DNA from: Aquipuribacter hungaricus
GTDB taxonomy: Bacteria; Actinomycetota; Actinomycetes; Actinomycetales; JBBAYJ01
Direction: 5' to 3' (one strand)
NCBI RefSeq assembly: GCF_042663885.1
Contig: NZ_JBHSXV010000001.1
DNA: 64,000 nucleotides
Shown: one piece after another, positions 1-9,933 of the stretch
Layout: every line of letters starts with the position of its first letter
Position numbering within the stretch: position 1 is the stretch's first letter
Program-made: the position numbers and the translations under genes
The notes under the pieces: generated by a model
Database searches by the model: none
Told to the model about the DNA's origin: nothing
The model's input: the letters and a program-made list of their open reading frames with translations, nothing else

Positions 1-1
1 C

Positions 2-895
2 CGCACCCCGCAGACCATCGCCAAGGACGTCCGCGACCTGCAGCAGCCCGACCTCGAGGGCTTCGACGCCGTCGTGCACATGGCCGAGCTGAGCAACGAC
101 CCCATCGGCGACCTCATCGGCGACGTCACGTACGACATCAACCACCACGGCTCGGTCCGCCTGGCCGAGCTGGCCAAGGCCGCCGGGGTGCAGCGGTTCG
201 TCTACATGAGCTCGTGCAGCGTGTACGGCGTCGCGGACGGCGTGGTCGACGAGACGAGCCCGACCGACCCGCAGACCGCCTACGCCCGGTGCAAGGCGCT
301 GGTGGAGCGCGACGTCACGCCGATGGCCGACGACAGCTTCTCCCCCACGTTCCTGCGCAACGCGACGGCGTTCGGCGCCTCCCCGCGGATGCGCTTCGAC
401 ATCGTGCTCAACAACCTCGCCGGGCTCGCCTGGACCGAGGGCAAGATCGCGATGACCTCCGACGGCACACCGTGGCGTCCGCTCGTCCACGGCCTCGACA
501 TCGCCCGGGCCATCCGGGCCGTCCTGGACGCCCCCCGCGAGGACGTGCACGCGCAGGTCCTCAACGTCGGCAGCGACGAGCAGAACTACACCGTCCGCGA
601 CATCGCCGAGATCGTCGCCTCGGAGTTCCCCGGCTGCGAGGTGAGCTTCGGCCCGCCCGGCGCGGACAACCGCAGCTACAAGGTGTCCTTCGCCAAGATC
701 CGCCAGGTGCTGCCGGGCTACGAGTGCGACTGGGACGCGCGCAAGGGCGCCGCCCAGCTGCGCGAGGTGTTCCAGCGCATCGACCTGGACACCGCCACGT
801 TCACCGGCCGGGGCCACACCCGCCTCAAGCAGATCGAGCACCTCATGCGCACGCACCAGGTGGACGACTCGCTCTACTGGACGGTGCGCCCGTGA
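2..895 (+). CDS. NAD-dependent epimerase/dehydratase (extended SDR), 5' end outside window
   Basis: Nucleotide-sugar type epimerase or dehydratase. The reading frame is open from base 2, so the Rossmann GxxGxxG segment lies before the window. Visible hallmarks are the strand after it (FDAVVHMAELSNDPIG), the catalytic Ser in MSSCSVYG, the YxxxK pair in AYARCK, and the conserved WRPLVHGLDIARAI segment of sugar-nucleotide epimerases. The stop overlaps the next gene start as GTGA, so the two are probably translationally coupled. The substrate cannot be read from the sequence; the RmlC-like neighbour suggests a deoxysugar or cell-surface glycan route. Confidence 0.85.
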   Translation, partial: RTPQTIAKDVRDLQQPDLEGFDAVVHMAELSNDPIGDLIGDVTYDINHHGSVRLAELAKAAGVQRFVYMSSCSVYGVADGVVDETSPTDPQTAYARCKALVERDVTPMADDSFSPTFLRNATAFGASPRMRFDIVLNNLAGLAWTEGKIAMTSDGTPWRPLVHGLDIARAIRAVLDAPREDVHAQVLNVGSDEQNYTVRDIAEIVASEFPGCEVSFGPPGADNRSYKVSFAKIRQVLPGYECDWDARKGAAQLREVFQRIDLDTATFTGRGHTRLKQIEHLMRTHQVDDSLYWTVRP

Positions 896-1440
896 GATTC
901 ACCCCCACCGAGGTCGAGGGCGCGACGGTCGTCGACCTGGAGCCCTTCACCGACGAGCGCGGCATCTTCGCCCGCACGTTCGACGTGGACCAGATGGCCG
1001 CCCACGGCATCGACCCCCACGTCGCGCAGGCCAACGTGTCGTTCAACCACCGTGCCGGCACCGTGCGCGGCATGCACCGGCAGGTCCCGCCGCACGCGGA
1101 GGGCAAACTCGTCCGCTGCACCGCCGGGGCCATCGTCGACGTGGCGGTCGACGTCCGTCCGGGCTCGGCGACCTACGGCCGGCACGTCATGGTCGAGCTC
1201 TCCGCCGAGAACCGCCGCGCGCTGTGGATCCCGCCGTACGTGGCGCACGGCTACCAGACGCTCGTGGACGGGACCGAGGTCGTCTACCAGGTCAGCGGCC
1301 CCTACGCCCCGGGCGGGGAGCAGGGCTACCGCCACGACGACCCCGCCTTCGGCATCGCCTGGCCGCTGCCGGTGTCCGTCGTCAGCGACAAGGACATGTC
1401 GTGGCCGTTCCTCGAGGCCACCGGGGAGGCCGGCGCGTGA
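892..1440 (+). CDS. dTDP-4-dehydrorhamnose 3,5-epimerase-like (RmlC family)
   Basis: 182-aa cupin-fold sugar epimerase of the RmlC type, which epimerises C3 and C5 of 4-keto-6-deoxy sugar nucleotides. The start is the GTG inside the stop of the upstream gene. Family marks are all visible: the DERGIFARTF opening, the catalytic His in RGMHRQ, KLVRCTAGAIVDVAVDVR, the WIPPYVAHGYQTL segment, and the Tyr residues in VVYQVSGPY. Length is normal for the family. RmlC is usually beside rmlA/B/D, which are absent here, so the product may be a different deoxysugar. Its stop again overlaps the next gene by GTGA. Confidence 0.85.
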   Translation: MRFTPTEVEGATVVDLEPFTDERGIFARTFDVDQMAAHGIDPHVAQANVSFNHRAGTVRGMHRQVPPHAEGKLVRCTAGAIVDVAVDVRPGSATYGRHVMVELSAENRRALWIPPYVAHGYQTLVDGTEVVYQVSGPYAPGGEQGYRHDDPAFGIAWPLPVSVVSDKDMSWPFLEATGEAGA

Positions 1441-2720
1441 TCGTCGTCGACACCCTGCTCGCCCGCCGCCAGGCCGAGGGGCGCCCCGTCCGGGTCGCCA
1501 TGGTCGGTGCCGGCTTCATGGGCCGCGGCCTGGTCAACCAGGTCGTCAACAGCGTCCCCGGGATGGAGCTCGTCGCCGTCGGCGCCCGCCGTCCCGAGCA
1601 GGGCCTGCGGGCCTACGAGGAGGCCGGCGCCACCGGGGCGGTCGTCGCCGACGACCGCCGCGGCGTGGAGAAGGCCGTCGCATCCGGGACCCCGGTCGTG
1701 TCCGGCGACGTCATGGCCGTGGTGGCCGCCGACGGCGTCGACGTCGTCGTGGACGTCACCGGCGACGTGGAGCTCGGCTGCCACGTGGCGCTGGCCGCGC
1801 TCGAGCACGGCAAGCACCTCGTGCTCATGAACGCCGAGGTCGACGCCACCGTCGGCCCCGAGCTCGCCCGGAGGTTCACCGCGGCGGGGCTGGTCTACAC
1901 CGGCTGCGACGGCGACCAGCCCGGCGTGCAGATGAACCTCGTCCGCTTCGTCCAGGGCCTCGGGCTCACCCCGCTGGTCGCGGGCAACATCAAGGGCCTG
2001 CAGGACCCGTACCGCAACCCCACCACCCAGGAGGGGTTCGCGAAGCGCTGGGGTCAGGACCCGCACATGGTGACGAGCTTCGCCGACGGGACCAAGATCA
2101 GCATCGAGCAGGCCACGGTCGCCAACGCGACGGGCATGACCGTGCACCGTCGCGGCATGCTCGGGCGGGACCACCGCGAGCACATCGACACCCTCGTCGA
2201 GCACTACGACGTCGACGAGCTGCGCGCGATGGGCGGCGCGGTCGACTACGTCGTCGGCGCCCAGCCCGGCCCCGGCGTGTACGTCTTCGCGACCCACGAC
2301 GACCCGCGCCAGCGGCACTACCTCGAGCTGTACAAGCTCGGGACCGGCCCGCTGTACAGCTTCTACACGCCGTACCACCTGTGCCACTTCGAGGTGCCGA
2401 CCACGGTGGCGCGCGCCGCCCTGCTCGGTGACGCCACCATCCGGCCGCTCGGGCCGCGGCCCACGGTCGAGGTGGTCACCATGGCCAAGACGGACCTGTC
2501 CGCCGGCACCGTCCTGGACGGCCTGGGGGGCTACCACTACTACGCCGAGGCCGAGCGGGCCGACACCACGGCCACCGACCGGCTGCTGCCGGTCGGTGTG
2601 GCGGCGGGCTCGCGCCTGCTGCGCGACGTGGCCAAGGACGCGGTCCTCACCTACGACGACGTCGAGCTGCCTCCCGGGCGCCTCGTCGACGAGCTCAGGG
2701 CGGCACAGGCAGCGAGCTAG
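1437..2720 (+). CDS. NAD(P)-dependent oxidoreductase with C-terminal SAF domain
   Basis: 427-aa predicted dehydrogenase. The N-terminus has a Rossmann motif (VAMVGAGFMGRG, about residues 21-32), a middle catalytic region, and a C-terminal SAF-like segment (about residues 375-420, PVGVAAGSRLLRDVAKDAV). This architecture matches the homoserine-dehydrogenase-like family often labelled COG4091. The substrate is unknown. The GTG start lies in the stop of the RmlC-like gene, making a three-gene coupled operon, and a strong hairpin follows nine bases after its stop. Such proteins occur in sugar and polyol gene clusters, so a role on the sugar made by the two upstream enzymes is an inference only. 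Confidence 0.75.
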   Translation: MIVVDTLLARRQAEGRPVRVAMVGAGFMGRGLVNQVVNSVPGMELVAVGARRPEQGLRAYEEAGATGAVVADDRRGVEKAVASGTPVVSGDVMAVVAADGVDVVVDVTGDVELGCHVALAALEHGKHLVLMNAEVDATVGPELARRFTAAGLVYTGCDGDQPGVQMNLVRFVQGLGLTPLVAGNIKGLQDPYRNPTTQEGFAKRWGQDPHMVTSFADGTKISIEQATVANATGMTVHRRGMLGRDHREHIDTLVEHYDVDELRAMGGAVDYVVGAQPGPGVYVFATHDDPRQRHYLELYKLGTGPLYSFYTPYHLCHFEVPTTVARAALLGDATIRPLGPRPTVEVVTMAKTDLSAGTVLDGLGGYHYYAEAERADTTATDRLLPVGVAAGSRLLRDVAKDAVLTYDDVELPPGRLVDELRAAQAAS

Positions 2721-2728
2721 GGGGCTCT

Positions 2729-2761
2729 CCGGGGTCGTCCGAACGGACCGGACGACCCCGG
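2729..2761 (+). terminator. Hairpin terminator of the sugar operon
   Basis: Perfect 13-bp stem (CCGGGGTCGTCCG / CGGACGACCCCGG) with a 7-nt loop, directly after the stop at 2720. No U tract follows, as is common in high-GC actinobacteria. The next gene starts 17 bases later. Confidence 0.75.
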
Positions 2762-2777
2762 GGAAGGTGTACGGCAG

Positions 2778-3557
2778 GTGAACGTCGTGCAAACTTCAAC
2801 CGTGACGACGTTCGCACCGACCCCCGTCGCCCGGCACGCCGCCCGGGACACCGACACCCCTCCGACGCGCTGGTGGACCCCCGCCGTGCTGCCCGGCGGC
2901 TGGACCCGGCTGCTCCTGGTCGCCGTGGCAGGGATCGTGGCCCTGCACGTGGTGGTGAGCCTGCTGGCGACCTCCGTCGAGGACTTCCCCGGCCTCGACC
3001 CGGCCGTCCGGCTGTTCGACATGGACGAGGAGCGCGGGCTGCCGGCCTGGTTCTCCACGCTGCTCCTGGCTGCCGTCGCGCAGGCGCTGTGGCTGCTCGC
3101 CCGGCAGAGCGCCCGCAGCGGCCGGGCCCGCTGGGTGCGCCACGAGCAGGGCCTGGCCGTCGTCTTCGCCTACCTCAGCCTCGACGAGATGGTCTCGCTG
3201 CACGAGCAGACCATCACCCCGCTGCGCCGCGCGCTGGACCTCGAGGGCATCCTCGCCTTCTCCTGGGTCCTGCTGTTCGTGCCGCTGGCGCTCGCCGTCG
3301 CTGTGCTGTCCCTCGGCTGGCTCCGCTCGCTGCCCCTTCAGGCCGTGCGCCTCGTGGTGCTCGCCGGTGCGCTGTACGTCGGCGGGGCCGCAGGCGTCGA
3401 GCTCGCCGGCGCCGGTCTGATGGACGCCGGCCGCGTCGACACGATGGCGTACCAGCTCACCGTGGTCGTCGAGGAGGTCGCCGAGATCGCCGGCGCCCTG
3501 CTCATGCTGTCGGTCGTCACGTGGCTGCGGCTGCGCCCAGAGCCGCTGCACGACTGA
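2778..3557 (+). CDS. Multi-pass membrane protein of unknown function
   Basis: 259 aa with about six predicted membrane segments after a 45-residue polar N-terminus. First segment near residues 45-65 (LLLVAVAGIVALHVVVSLLA), others near 90-105, 125-140, 155-180, 190-215 and 225-250. Membrane-proximal acidic and His residues stand out (YLSLDEMVSLHEQ, and a Glu-rich VVVEEVAEIAG), a pattern that could bind metal but is unproven. I do not recognise a named family. It starts with GTG after a weak GGAAGG ribosome site and stands alone between two hairpins. Confidence 0.65.
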   Translation: MNVVQTSTVTTFAPTPVARHAARDTDTPPTRWWTPAVLPGGWTRLLLVAVAGIVALHVVVSLLATSVEDFPGLDPAVRLFDMDEERGLPAWFSTLLLAAVAQALWLLARQSARSGRARWVRHEQGLAVVFAYLSLDEMVSLHEQTITPLRRALDLEGILAFSWVLLFVPLALAVAVLSLGWLRSLPLQAVRLVVLAGALYVGGAAGVELAGAGLMDAGRVDTMAYQLTVVVEEVAEIAGALLMLSVVTWLRLRPEPLHD

Positions 3558-3671
3558 ACCCGCTGGCACTCCGCGCGACCCGTACGGCCCGCAGACCGCG
3601 ACCCCTGGGTCGGGGCGGTCCGGTGAGGCTCAGACAGGGCCGACCGGGAGCAGGAGCACCAGGTGACTGGG

Positions 3672-3694
3672 CACCTGTCCAGCCTGGACAGGTG
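3672..3694. promoter_or_regulatory. 23-bp perfect inverted repeat between genes
   Basis: Arms CACCTGTCCAG and CTGGACAGGTG around one central base, lying 115 bases after the membrane-protein gene and 69 bases before the monooxygenase gene. The odd symmetry centre and perfect arms suit a dimeric regulator operator; a terminator hairpin is less likely because a one-base loop cannot form, though a shorter stem with a larger loop could. Confidence 0.45.
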
Positions 3695-3762
3695 GTCAGT
3701 CCCCAGCAGTCCCTGCCCACCGGGCACGGAAGGACCACCGCTCGCCGGGCGTTGACGCTCCC

Positions 3763-4977
3763 GTGGAGACGCAGCGGCACCCCGGCAGCCCGGCGGCCGG
3801 ACCGGTCGCCGTCGCCCCGCCGGACGTCGTCACCGAGCCTGCACCCGTCGACGTCGCCGTCACCCAGCCGGCAGCCGTCGACGTCATGGTCACCCAGCCG
3901 GCAGCCGTCGACGTCGTGGTCATCGGCGCCGGGCAGGCCGGCCTCGCCGCCGCGGCCACGCTCCGGCGGCGAGGGCTCACCGCGGCCGACGAGCTCGTCG
4001 TCCTCGACGCCGACAACGGCCCGGGCGGCGCCTGGCAGCACCGCTGGCCGTCGCTGCGCCTAGGCACCGCCCACCGCATCTTCCCGCTGCCGGGGCGCCC
4101 CCTGCCGGTCGCCGACCCCGAGCTGCCCGCCGCCGAGGTGGTCGCGGCCTACTTCGGCGACTACGAGCGCGAGCTCGGCCTGCCCGTCCTGCGCCCGGTC
4201 CGGGTCGACGCGGTCGCCCGCGGCGAGGACGACCGGCTCGTCGTCCGCGCCGGCGGGCGGGCCTGGGCGGCGCGCGCCGTGGTGAGCGCGACGGGGACGT
4301 GGCGCTCGCCCTTCGTCCCCCACGTGCCCGGCATCGAGACCTTCGCCGGCCGGCAGATGCACACGGTCGACTACCGCTCGGCCGACGAGCTCGCCGGGCT
4401 GCGGGTGCTGGTCGTGGGGGGCGGGGCCTCCGCCGTGCAGCTGCTCGCCGAGGTCGCGCCGGTGGCCACGACGACATGGGTGACCCGGCGCCCCCCGGTC
4501 TGGTTGCCCGAGGGCACCCTCGGCGAGGACGCCGGCCGCGCGGCCGTGGCGGGCGTGGAGCGGCGGGTGCGCGAGGGCCTGCCCCCGCAGAGCGTCGTCA
4601 GCACGACCGGGCTCGTCATGACGCCCGCCGTGCGCGCGGCCCGCGACGCCGGGCAGCTGCAGCGGCTGCCCATGCCGGCGCGCTTCACCCCGGACGGGGT
4701 GACGTGGGCCGACGGCAGCCACGCGGCCGTCGACGTGGTGCTGTGGTGCACCGGGTTCCGGCCGTCCGTGCAGCACCTGGCGCCGCTGGGCCTGCGGACC
4801 CGGGCGGGAGGGATCCGGCTGGACGGCACCCGGGCGGTCGACGAGCCGCGGCTGCACCTGGTCGGCTACGGCCCGTCCGCCAGCACGATCGGCGCCAACC
4901 GCGCCGGGCAGGCGGCCGCCCGCGAGGTGCTCCGCGACCTGGCCCGCACGCCCGTGCCGGCCGCGCGCCCCGCCTGA
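3763..4977 (+). CDS. Flavin-dependent NAD(P)/FAD oxidoreductase (flavin monooxygenase-like)
   Basis: FAD-binding motif VVVIGAGQAGLAAA, a second dinucleotide-binding motif LVVGGGASAVQLL, and an ATG-type linker SATGTWRSPF between them place this in the CzcO/YdcG-like flavin monooxygenase group, which oxidises small organic substrates using NADPH and O2. The start is uncertain. From GTG 3763 the product is 404 aa, but roughly the first 47 residues are low-complexity and include a tandem 30-bp repeat that copies the first beta strand. An ATG at 3886 within the repeat is an alternative start and would leave a normal-sized enzyme. Convergent with the nuclease gene. Confidence 0.75.
   Translation: METQRHPGSPAAGPVAVAPPDVVTEPAPVDVAVTQPAAVDVMVTQPAAVDVVVIGAGQAGLAAAATLRRRGLTAADELVVLDADNGPGGAWQHRWPSLRLGTAHRIFPLPGRPLPVADPELPAAEVVAAYFGDYERELGLPVLRPVRVDAVARGEDDRLVVRAGGRAWAARAVVSATGTWRSPFVPHVPGIETFAGRQMHTVDYRSADELAGLRVLVVGGGASAVQLLAEVAPVATTTWVTRRPPVWLPEGTLGEDAGRAAVAGVERRVREGLPPQSVVSTTGLVMTPAVRAARDAGQLQRLPMPARFTPDGVTWADGSHAAVDVVLWCTGFRPSVQHLAPLGLRTRAGGIRLDGTRAVDEPRLHLVGYGPSASTIGANRAGQAAAREVLRDLARTPVPAARPA
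3847..3921 (+). repeat. 30-bp tandem repeat at the 5' end of the monooxygenase gene
   Basis: Units start at 3847, 3877 and 3907. Each begins GTCGACGTC and the first two continue with CACCCAGCCGGCAGCC; they encode VDVAVTQPAA, VDVMVTQPAA, then the genuine first strand VDVVVIGAG. Units one and two differ at only a few bases, so the expansion is recent. Confidence 0.8.
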
Positions 4978-5020
4978 CCCCCGGGTCCCTCCCGCTCCCG
5001 CTCCTGGGATCGAGACGCGG

Positions 5021-5980
5021 TCAGGCGCCCAGGCGCACCTCCGACAGGTCCTGCAACCGGACCCAGGCGGCGCCCAGCGGCGTCAGCGCGGTGCGCGCAC
5101 CCACGCCCCGGTCGGCGTCGGCCAGCGGCCCGAGGTCCAGGCCGGTGAGCGCCTCGACGTCGGCGACGGGCACCTGGAAGGAGCGGAACGGCCCGAGCGG
5201 GGGCACCCCTGCCTCGCCGGCCTCGCGCTGCGCGGTGACGTCGAGGTCGTCCAGCTGCGGCGTCTGGTCCAGCACGAAGCCCGCGGCGGCGAGGACGACC
5301 TCGCCCTCCGTTGCCGCCCCGCCCCCGGCGGTGTCGACGTCAGAGGTCACCGCGGGGGTGGTCCAGGCGACGACCTTCGTGAACCGCCGGGGCACCCGGA
5401 CGCCCCGGTAGAGCGGGTCGTCCGCGGCGAGCACCGGGCTGGTGACGACGACGAGCCGCTGGTCGGTCGACTCGGCGTACGCCAGGACGTGGTCCTCCAG
5501 GCCCAGCCACAGCTCCATGCCCTGGTTGAAGTCCGCGGCCTGGGGCGCCGCGTTCGTGTAGGCGAAGGTGTCGGCGTTGGCCCGGCGGGCGACGTCCGGC
5601 GGACCCCAGACAGGGTCGCGGCGGCGGACCAGGTGGCCGCGGTCCAGGTCGTTGCGGGCATACAGCTCGGGGCCGGCCTGCCCGCCGACGGGGACGCGCG
5701 GGTCGAGGAACCAGTCGTCGCCCCGCTCCAGGTCGAGCAGCGTCGCGCCGTCCACCATGCACGCGGTGGTCGCGGCGAGCCGGCGGGCGGTGTCCAGCAC
5801 GACGGTGAAGTGCGTATAGGGCAGCTCCAGCAGGTCCTCGGGCCGCTCCCGCCGCACCGGCAGCGGCACGGGCACCGTGAGGAACGCCGGGTCGTACCCC
5901 GCCCCCACGGCACCGGATCCCGTCCCGGGCGCACCAGGACCGTCGGCACCGTCAGGACCGGGCAGGGTCGTCGTCGTCAT
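5021..5980 (-). CDS. DNA/RNA non-specific endonuclease (DRGH nuclease)
   Basis: 319-aa member of the NUC1/Serratia nuclease superfamily, which cleaves DNA and RNA with a Mg-bound His. The catalytic signature is present as RNDLDRGHLVRRRDP, followed by the conserved NAAPQAADFNQG, in which the Asn coordinates metal. No signal peptide is visible, unlike secreted members, so an intracellular or alternatively exported enzyme is possible. I use the ATG at 5980; a GTG six codons upstream is also open. The N-terminus is Gly/Pro-rich. It lies downstream of katG, separated by a strong terminator, so it is probably transcribed alone. Confidence 0.8.
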   Translation of the reverse strand: MTTTTLPGPDGADGPGAPGTGSGAVGAGYDPAFLTVPVPLPVRRERPEDLLELPYTHFTVVLDTARRLAATTACMVDGATLLDLERGDDWFLDPRVPVGGQAGPELYARNDLDRGHLVRRRDPVWGPPDVARRANADTFAYTNAAPQAADFNQGMELWLGLEDHVLAYAESTDQRLVVVTSPVLAADDPLYRGVRVPRRFTKVVAWTTPAVTSDVDTAGGGAATEGEVVLAAAGFVLDQTPQLDDLDVTAQREAGEAGVPPLGPFRSFQVPVADVEALTGLDLGPLADADRGVGARTALTPLGAAWVRLQDLSEVRLGA

Positions 5981-6011
5981 GGCGGCATCCGACCACACCC
6001 CTCGGACACAG

Positions 6012-6054
6012 CCGGGCGCCCGGCCCCGCCGCAGTGGCGGGACCGGGCGCCCGG
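6012..6054 (-). terminator. Strong hairpin after katG
   Basis: 19-bp stem with one mismatch (CCGGGCGCCCGGCCCCGCC / GGCGGGACCGGGCGCCCGG) and a 5-nt loop, located just downstream of the katG stop on the minus strand and before the nuclease start. Confidence 0.8.
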
Positions 6055-6078
6055 TCGTGGGTCAGCGAGCGGCGGGGC

Positions 6079-8340
<2,262 letters not shown>

Positions 8341-8405
8341 GTCGGTCCTCTCTGAGGCGGGTCGGTGGAGCGGTGCGGTGGGTGGGAGGTGCGCGGGTGG
8401 TCCCG

Positions 8406-8846
8406 TCAGGCGGCGGCGCAGGCGGGGCAGCGGCCCCAGTAGACGACCTCGGCCTCGTCGATGACGAAGCCGCTGTCGTCGGAGGCGGTCAGGCACGGCG
8501 AGTGGCCCACCGCGCAGTCCACGTCGGCGATCGCGCCGCAGCCGCGGCACACCACGTGGTGGTGGTTGTCCGAGGTCCGCGTCTCGTAGCGGGCCACGGA
8601 GCCGGCGGGCTCGATGCGCCGGACGAGCCCGGCGTCGGTGAGGGTGCGCAGGACGTCGTAGACCGCCTGGTGCGACACCGCCCCCAGCGAGGCCCGGGCC
8701 GCGCGCAGGACGGTGTCGGTGTCCGCGTGCGGGTGGGCGTGCACGGCCTCGAGCACCGCGAGCCGCGGTCCTGTGACGCGCAGCGACGAGCCGCGCAGGA
8801 CGCGGGTGAGCTCGTCGACGGTCGGCACGCCGCCACCCTGCTGCAC
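8406..8846 (-). CDS. furA: Fur-family regulator (FurA/CatR type)
   Basis: 146-aa metal-dependent repressor. An N-terminal winged helix (LRVTGPRLAVLEAVHAHPHADTD) is followed by the metal site HHHVVCRGCG and a C-terminal CxxC (CPAC). In mycobacteria and Streptomyces the equivalent protein represses itself and katG until oxidised by peroxide. Direct adjacency to katG on the same strand supports this role and the gene name. The start could be GTG 8846 or GTG 8828; the latter leaves room for a promoter immediately upstream. Confidence 0.88.
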   Translation of the reverse strand: MQQGGGVPTVDELTRVLRGSSLRVTGPRLAVLEAVHAHPHADTDTVLRAARASLGAVSHQAVYDVLRTLTDAGLVRRIEPAGSVARYETRTSDNHHHVVCRGCGAIADVDCAVGHSPCLTASDDSGFVIDEAEVVYWGRCPACAAA

Positions 8847-8849
8847 AGA

Positions 8850-8864
8850 CTTGAACGAGTCAAG
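8850..8864 (-). promoter_or_regulatory. Probable furA promoter/operator
   Basis: Read on the minus strand this is CTTGACTCGTTCAAG, a 5-bp-arm inverted repeat carrying a TTGACT -35-like hexamer immediately before furA. The TTGACT element resembles that reported for mycobacterial furA promoters. Because it lies only a few bases from GTG 8846, transcription from it would favour the start at 8828. Confidence 0.5.
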
Positions 8865-8925
8865 ACGAGCGGGCGGGTCGGAGCGGGTCGGTCCCTGCGG
8901 TGCGCGCGACCGGCTGCGAGCGTGC

Positions 8926-8998
8926 CCGAGATCGTCGGGGACGCTCGCCGGCCGGGTCGTGTGCGGCGCGAGGGGGGCCGAGATCGTCGGGGAGGCTC
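8926..8998 (+). repeat. Direct repeat pair upstream of furA
   Basis: Two 21-bp copies beginning CCGAGATCGTCGGGGA, at 8926-8946 and 8978-8998, with one mismatch and start-to-start spacing of 52 bases, about five helical turns. They sit in the 264-base divergent gap between furA and the membrane frame starting at 9111. Confidence 0.7.
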
Positions 8999-9110
8999 AC
9001 GGGTCGGGCGCGCCACCCGACCAGCACACGACTCCTGCGATATGTGCTTCCAGCCGACCCCGGGGCCGTGTCGTGCGCCGTCCGGGCGCACCCCTGCCAC
9101 GATCGAGCAC

Positions 9111-9455
9111 GTGCAGGCCCGGGACGTGGTGGACGCGGTGTCCGTGGTCCTCGGCGTCGCGGCGTTCCTCGTGGCAGCCCGCGAGCTGGCGCGCGCCCGG
9201 CCCCGGCGGCTCCCCGAGCCGTGGGCGCTCACGCCCCTGGCTGGGTGCGCCGGCTTCGCCCTGTCCCTGCTGCTGGTCGCCGCGGTTCTCGAGCGGGACG
9301 GCGTGACGGTGGCGCGCCAGTCGGCCCTGCTGGTCGGCCTCGTCGTGCTGGCCCTGCTCGTCCGCCGACTGCACCGCCGCGCAGGACCAGCCCTGACCGA
9401 TGAGCCCGCGCGCCCGCGGCAGTCAGCCCCGACGACACCGACCCCAGGAGGACCC
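9111..9455 (+). other. In-frame membrane-protein reading frame fused to the DUF4287 gene
   Basis: From GTG 9111 the frame encodes three hydrophobic segments (VVDAVSVVLGVAAFLVAARE, LAGCAGFALSLLLVAAVLE, SALLVGLVVLALLV) and then a polar linker. It has high third-position GC like a genuine gene, falling off only in the linker (9385-9455), and runs without a stop straight into the DUF4287 gene at 9456. It is either an N-terminal membrane anchor of one 214-aa protein or a separate gene that has lost its stop. Confidence 0.4.
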
Positions 9456-9755
9456 ATGTCGTTCCAGGCCTACCTCGACGCCGCCGAGAAGAAGACCGGC
9501 CTGACTCCCGCCGAGCTCGTCGCTCGGGCGCACGAGCGCGGGTTCGGGCCTGGCACCAAGGCCGGACCGATCCTCGCGTGGCTGTCCGAAGAGCACGGGC
9601 TGGGACGCGGCCACGGCATGGCGCTCGTCCACGTGATCACGAAGGGGCCGGGGATCGCCGACACCCACGTGGGCACCGCGGGGGTGCACCGTGACGCCTC
9701 GGACACCCTCGACCTCCGCGGCATCGCCCACCGGCAGGAGCCGCTGGACGGCTGA
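9456..9755 (+). CDS. DUF4287 domain protein
   Basis: 99-aa small protein of the DUF4287 family (MSFQAYLDAAEKKTGLTPAE opening, then FGPGTKAGPILAWL and GRGHGMALVHV). The function is unknown; some relatives are joined to a DUF5655 domain. A perfect AGGAGG lies five bases before the ATG at 9456, which strongly supports initiation here. The frame upstream is nevertheless open for another 345 bases and encodes membrane helices, so a longer membrane-anchored form is possible. An inverted repeat follows the stop. Confidence 0.8.
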   Translation: MSFQAYLDAAEKKTGLTPAELVARAHERGFGPGTKAGPILAWLSEEHGLGRGHGMALVHVITKGPGIADTHVGTAGVHRDASDTLDLRGIAHRQEPLDG

Positions 9756-9771
9756 CGGGCCCGTCGTCCAC

Positions 9772-9829
9772 CGAGATGCCGGTCAGGGCGCGCCGCGGCG
9801 CCCCGACAGAGCCGTTGATCGGCATCTCG
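9772..9829. repeat. Inverted repeat after DUF4287 gene
   Basis: Perfect 10-bp arms CGAGATGCCG and CGGCATCTCG flank a 38-base GC-rich core that is itself partly palindromic. It may act as a terminator for the DUF4287 gene. Bases 9821-9834 (GGCATCTCGACGAG) recur at 17212-17225, suggesting a dispersed short element. Confidence 0.5.
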
Positions 9830-9933
9830 ACGAGGCGGCACCGGCACCCGCTCACCACGGGGGCGGCCCGCGTCCACCCACCGCGACGGCGTGCCCCGGC
9901 AGGCGCGCCAGCGACGCCCGGCACAGTGACGGC

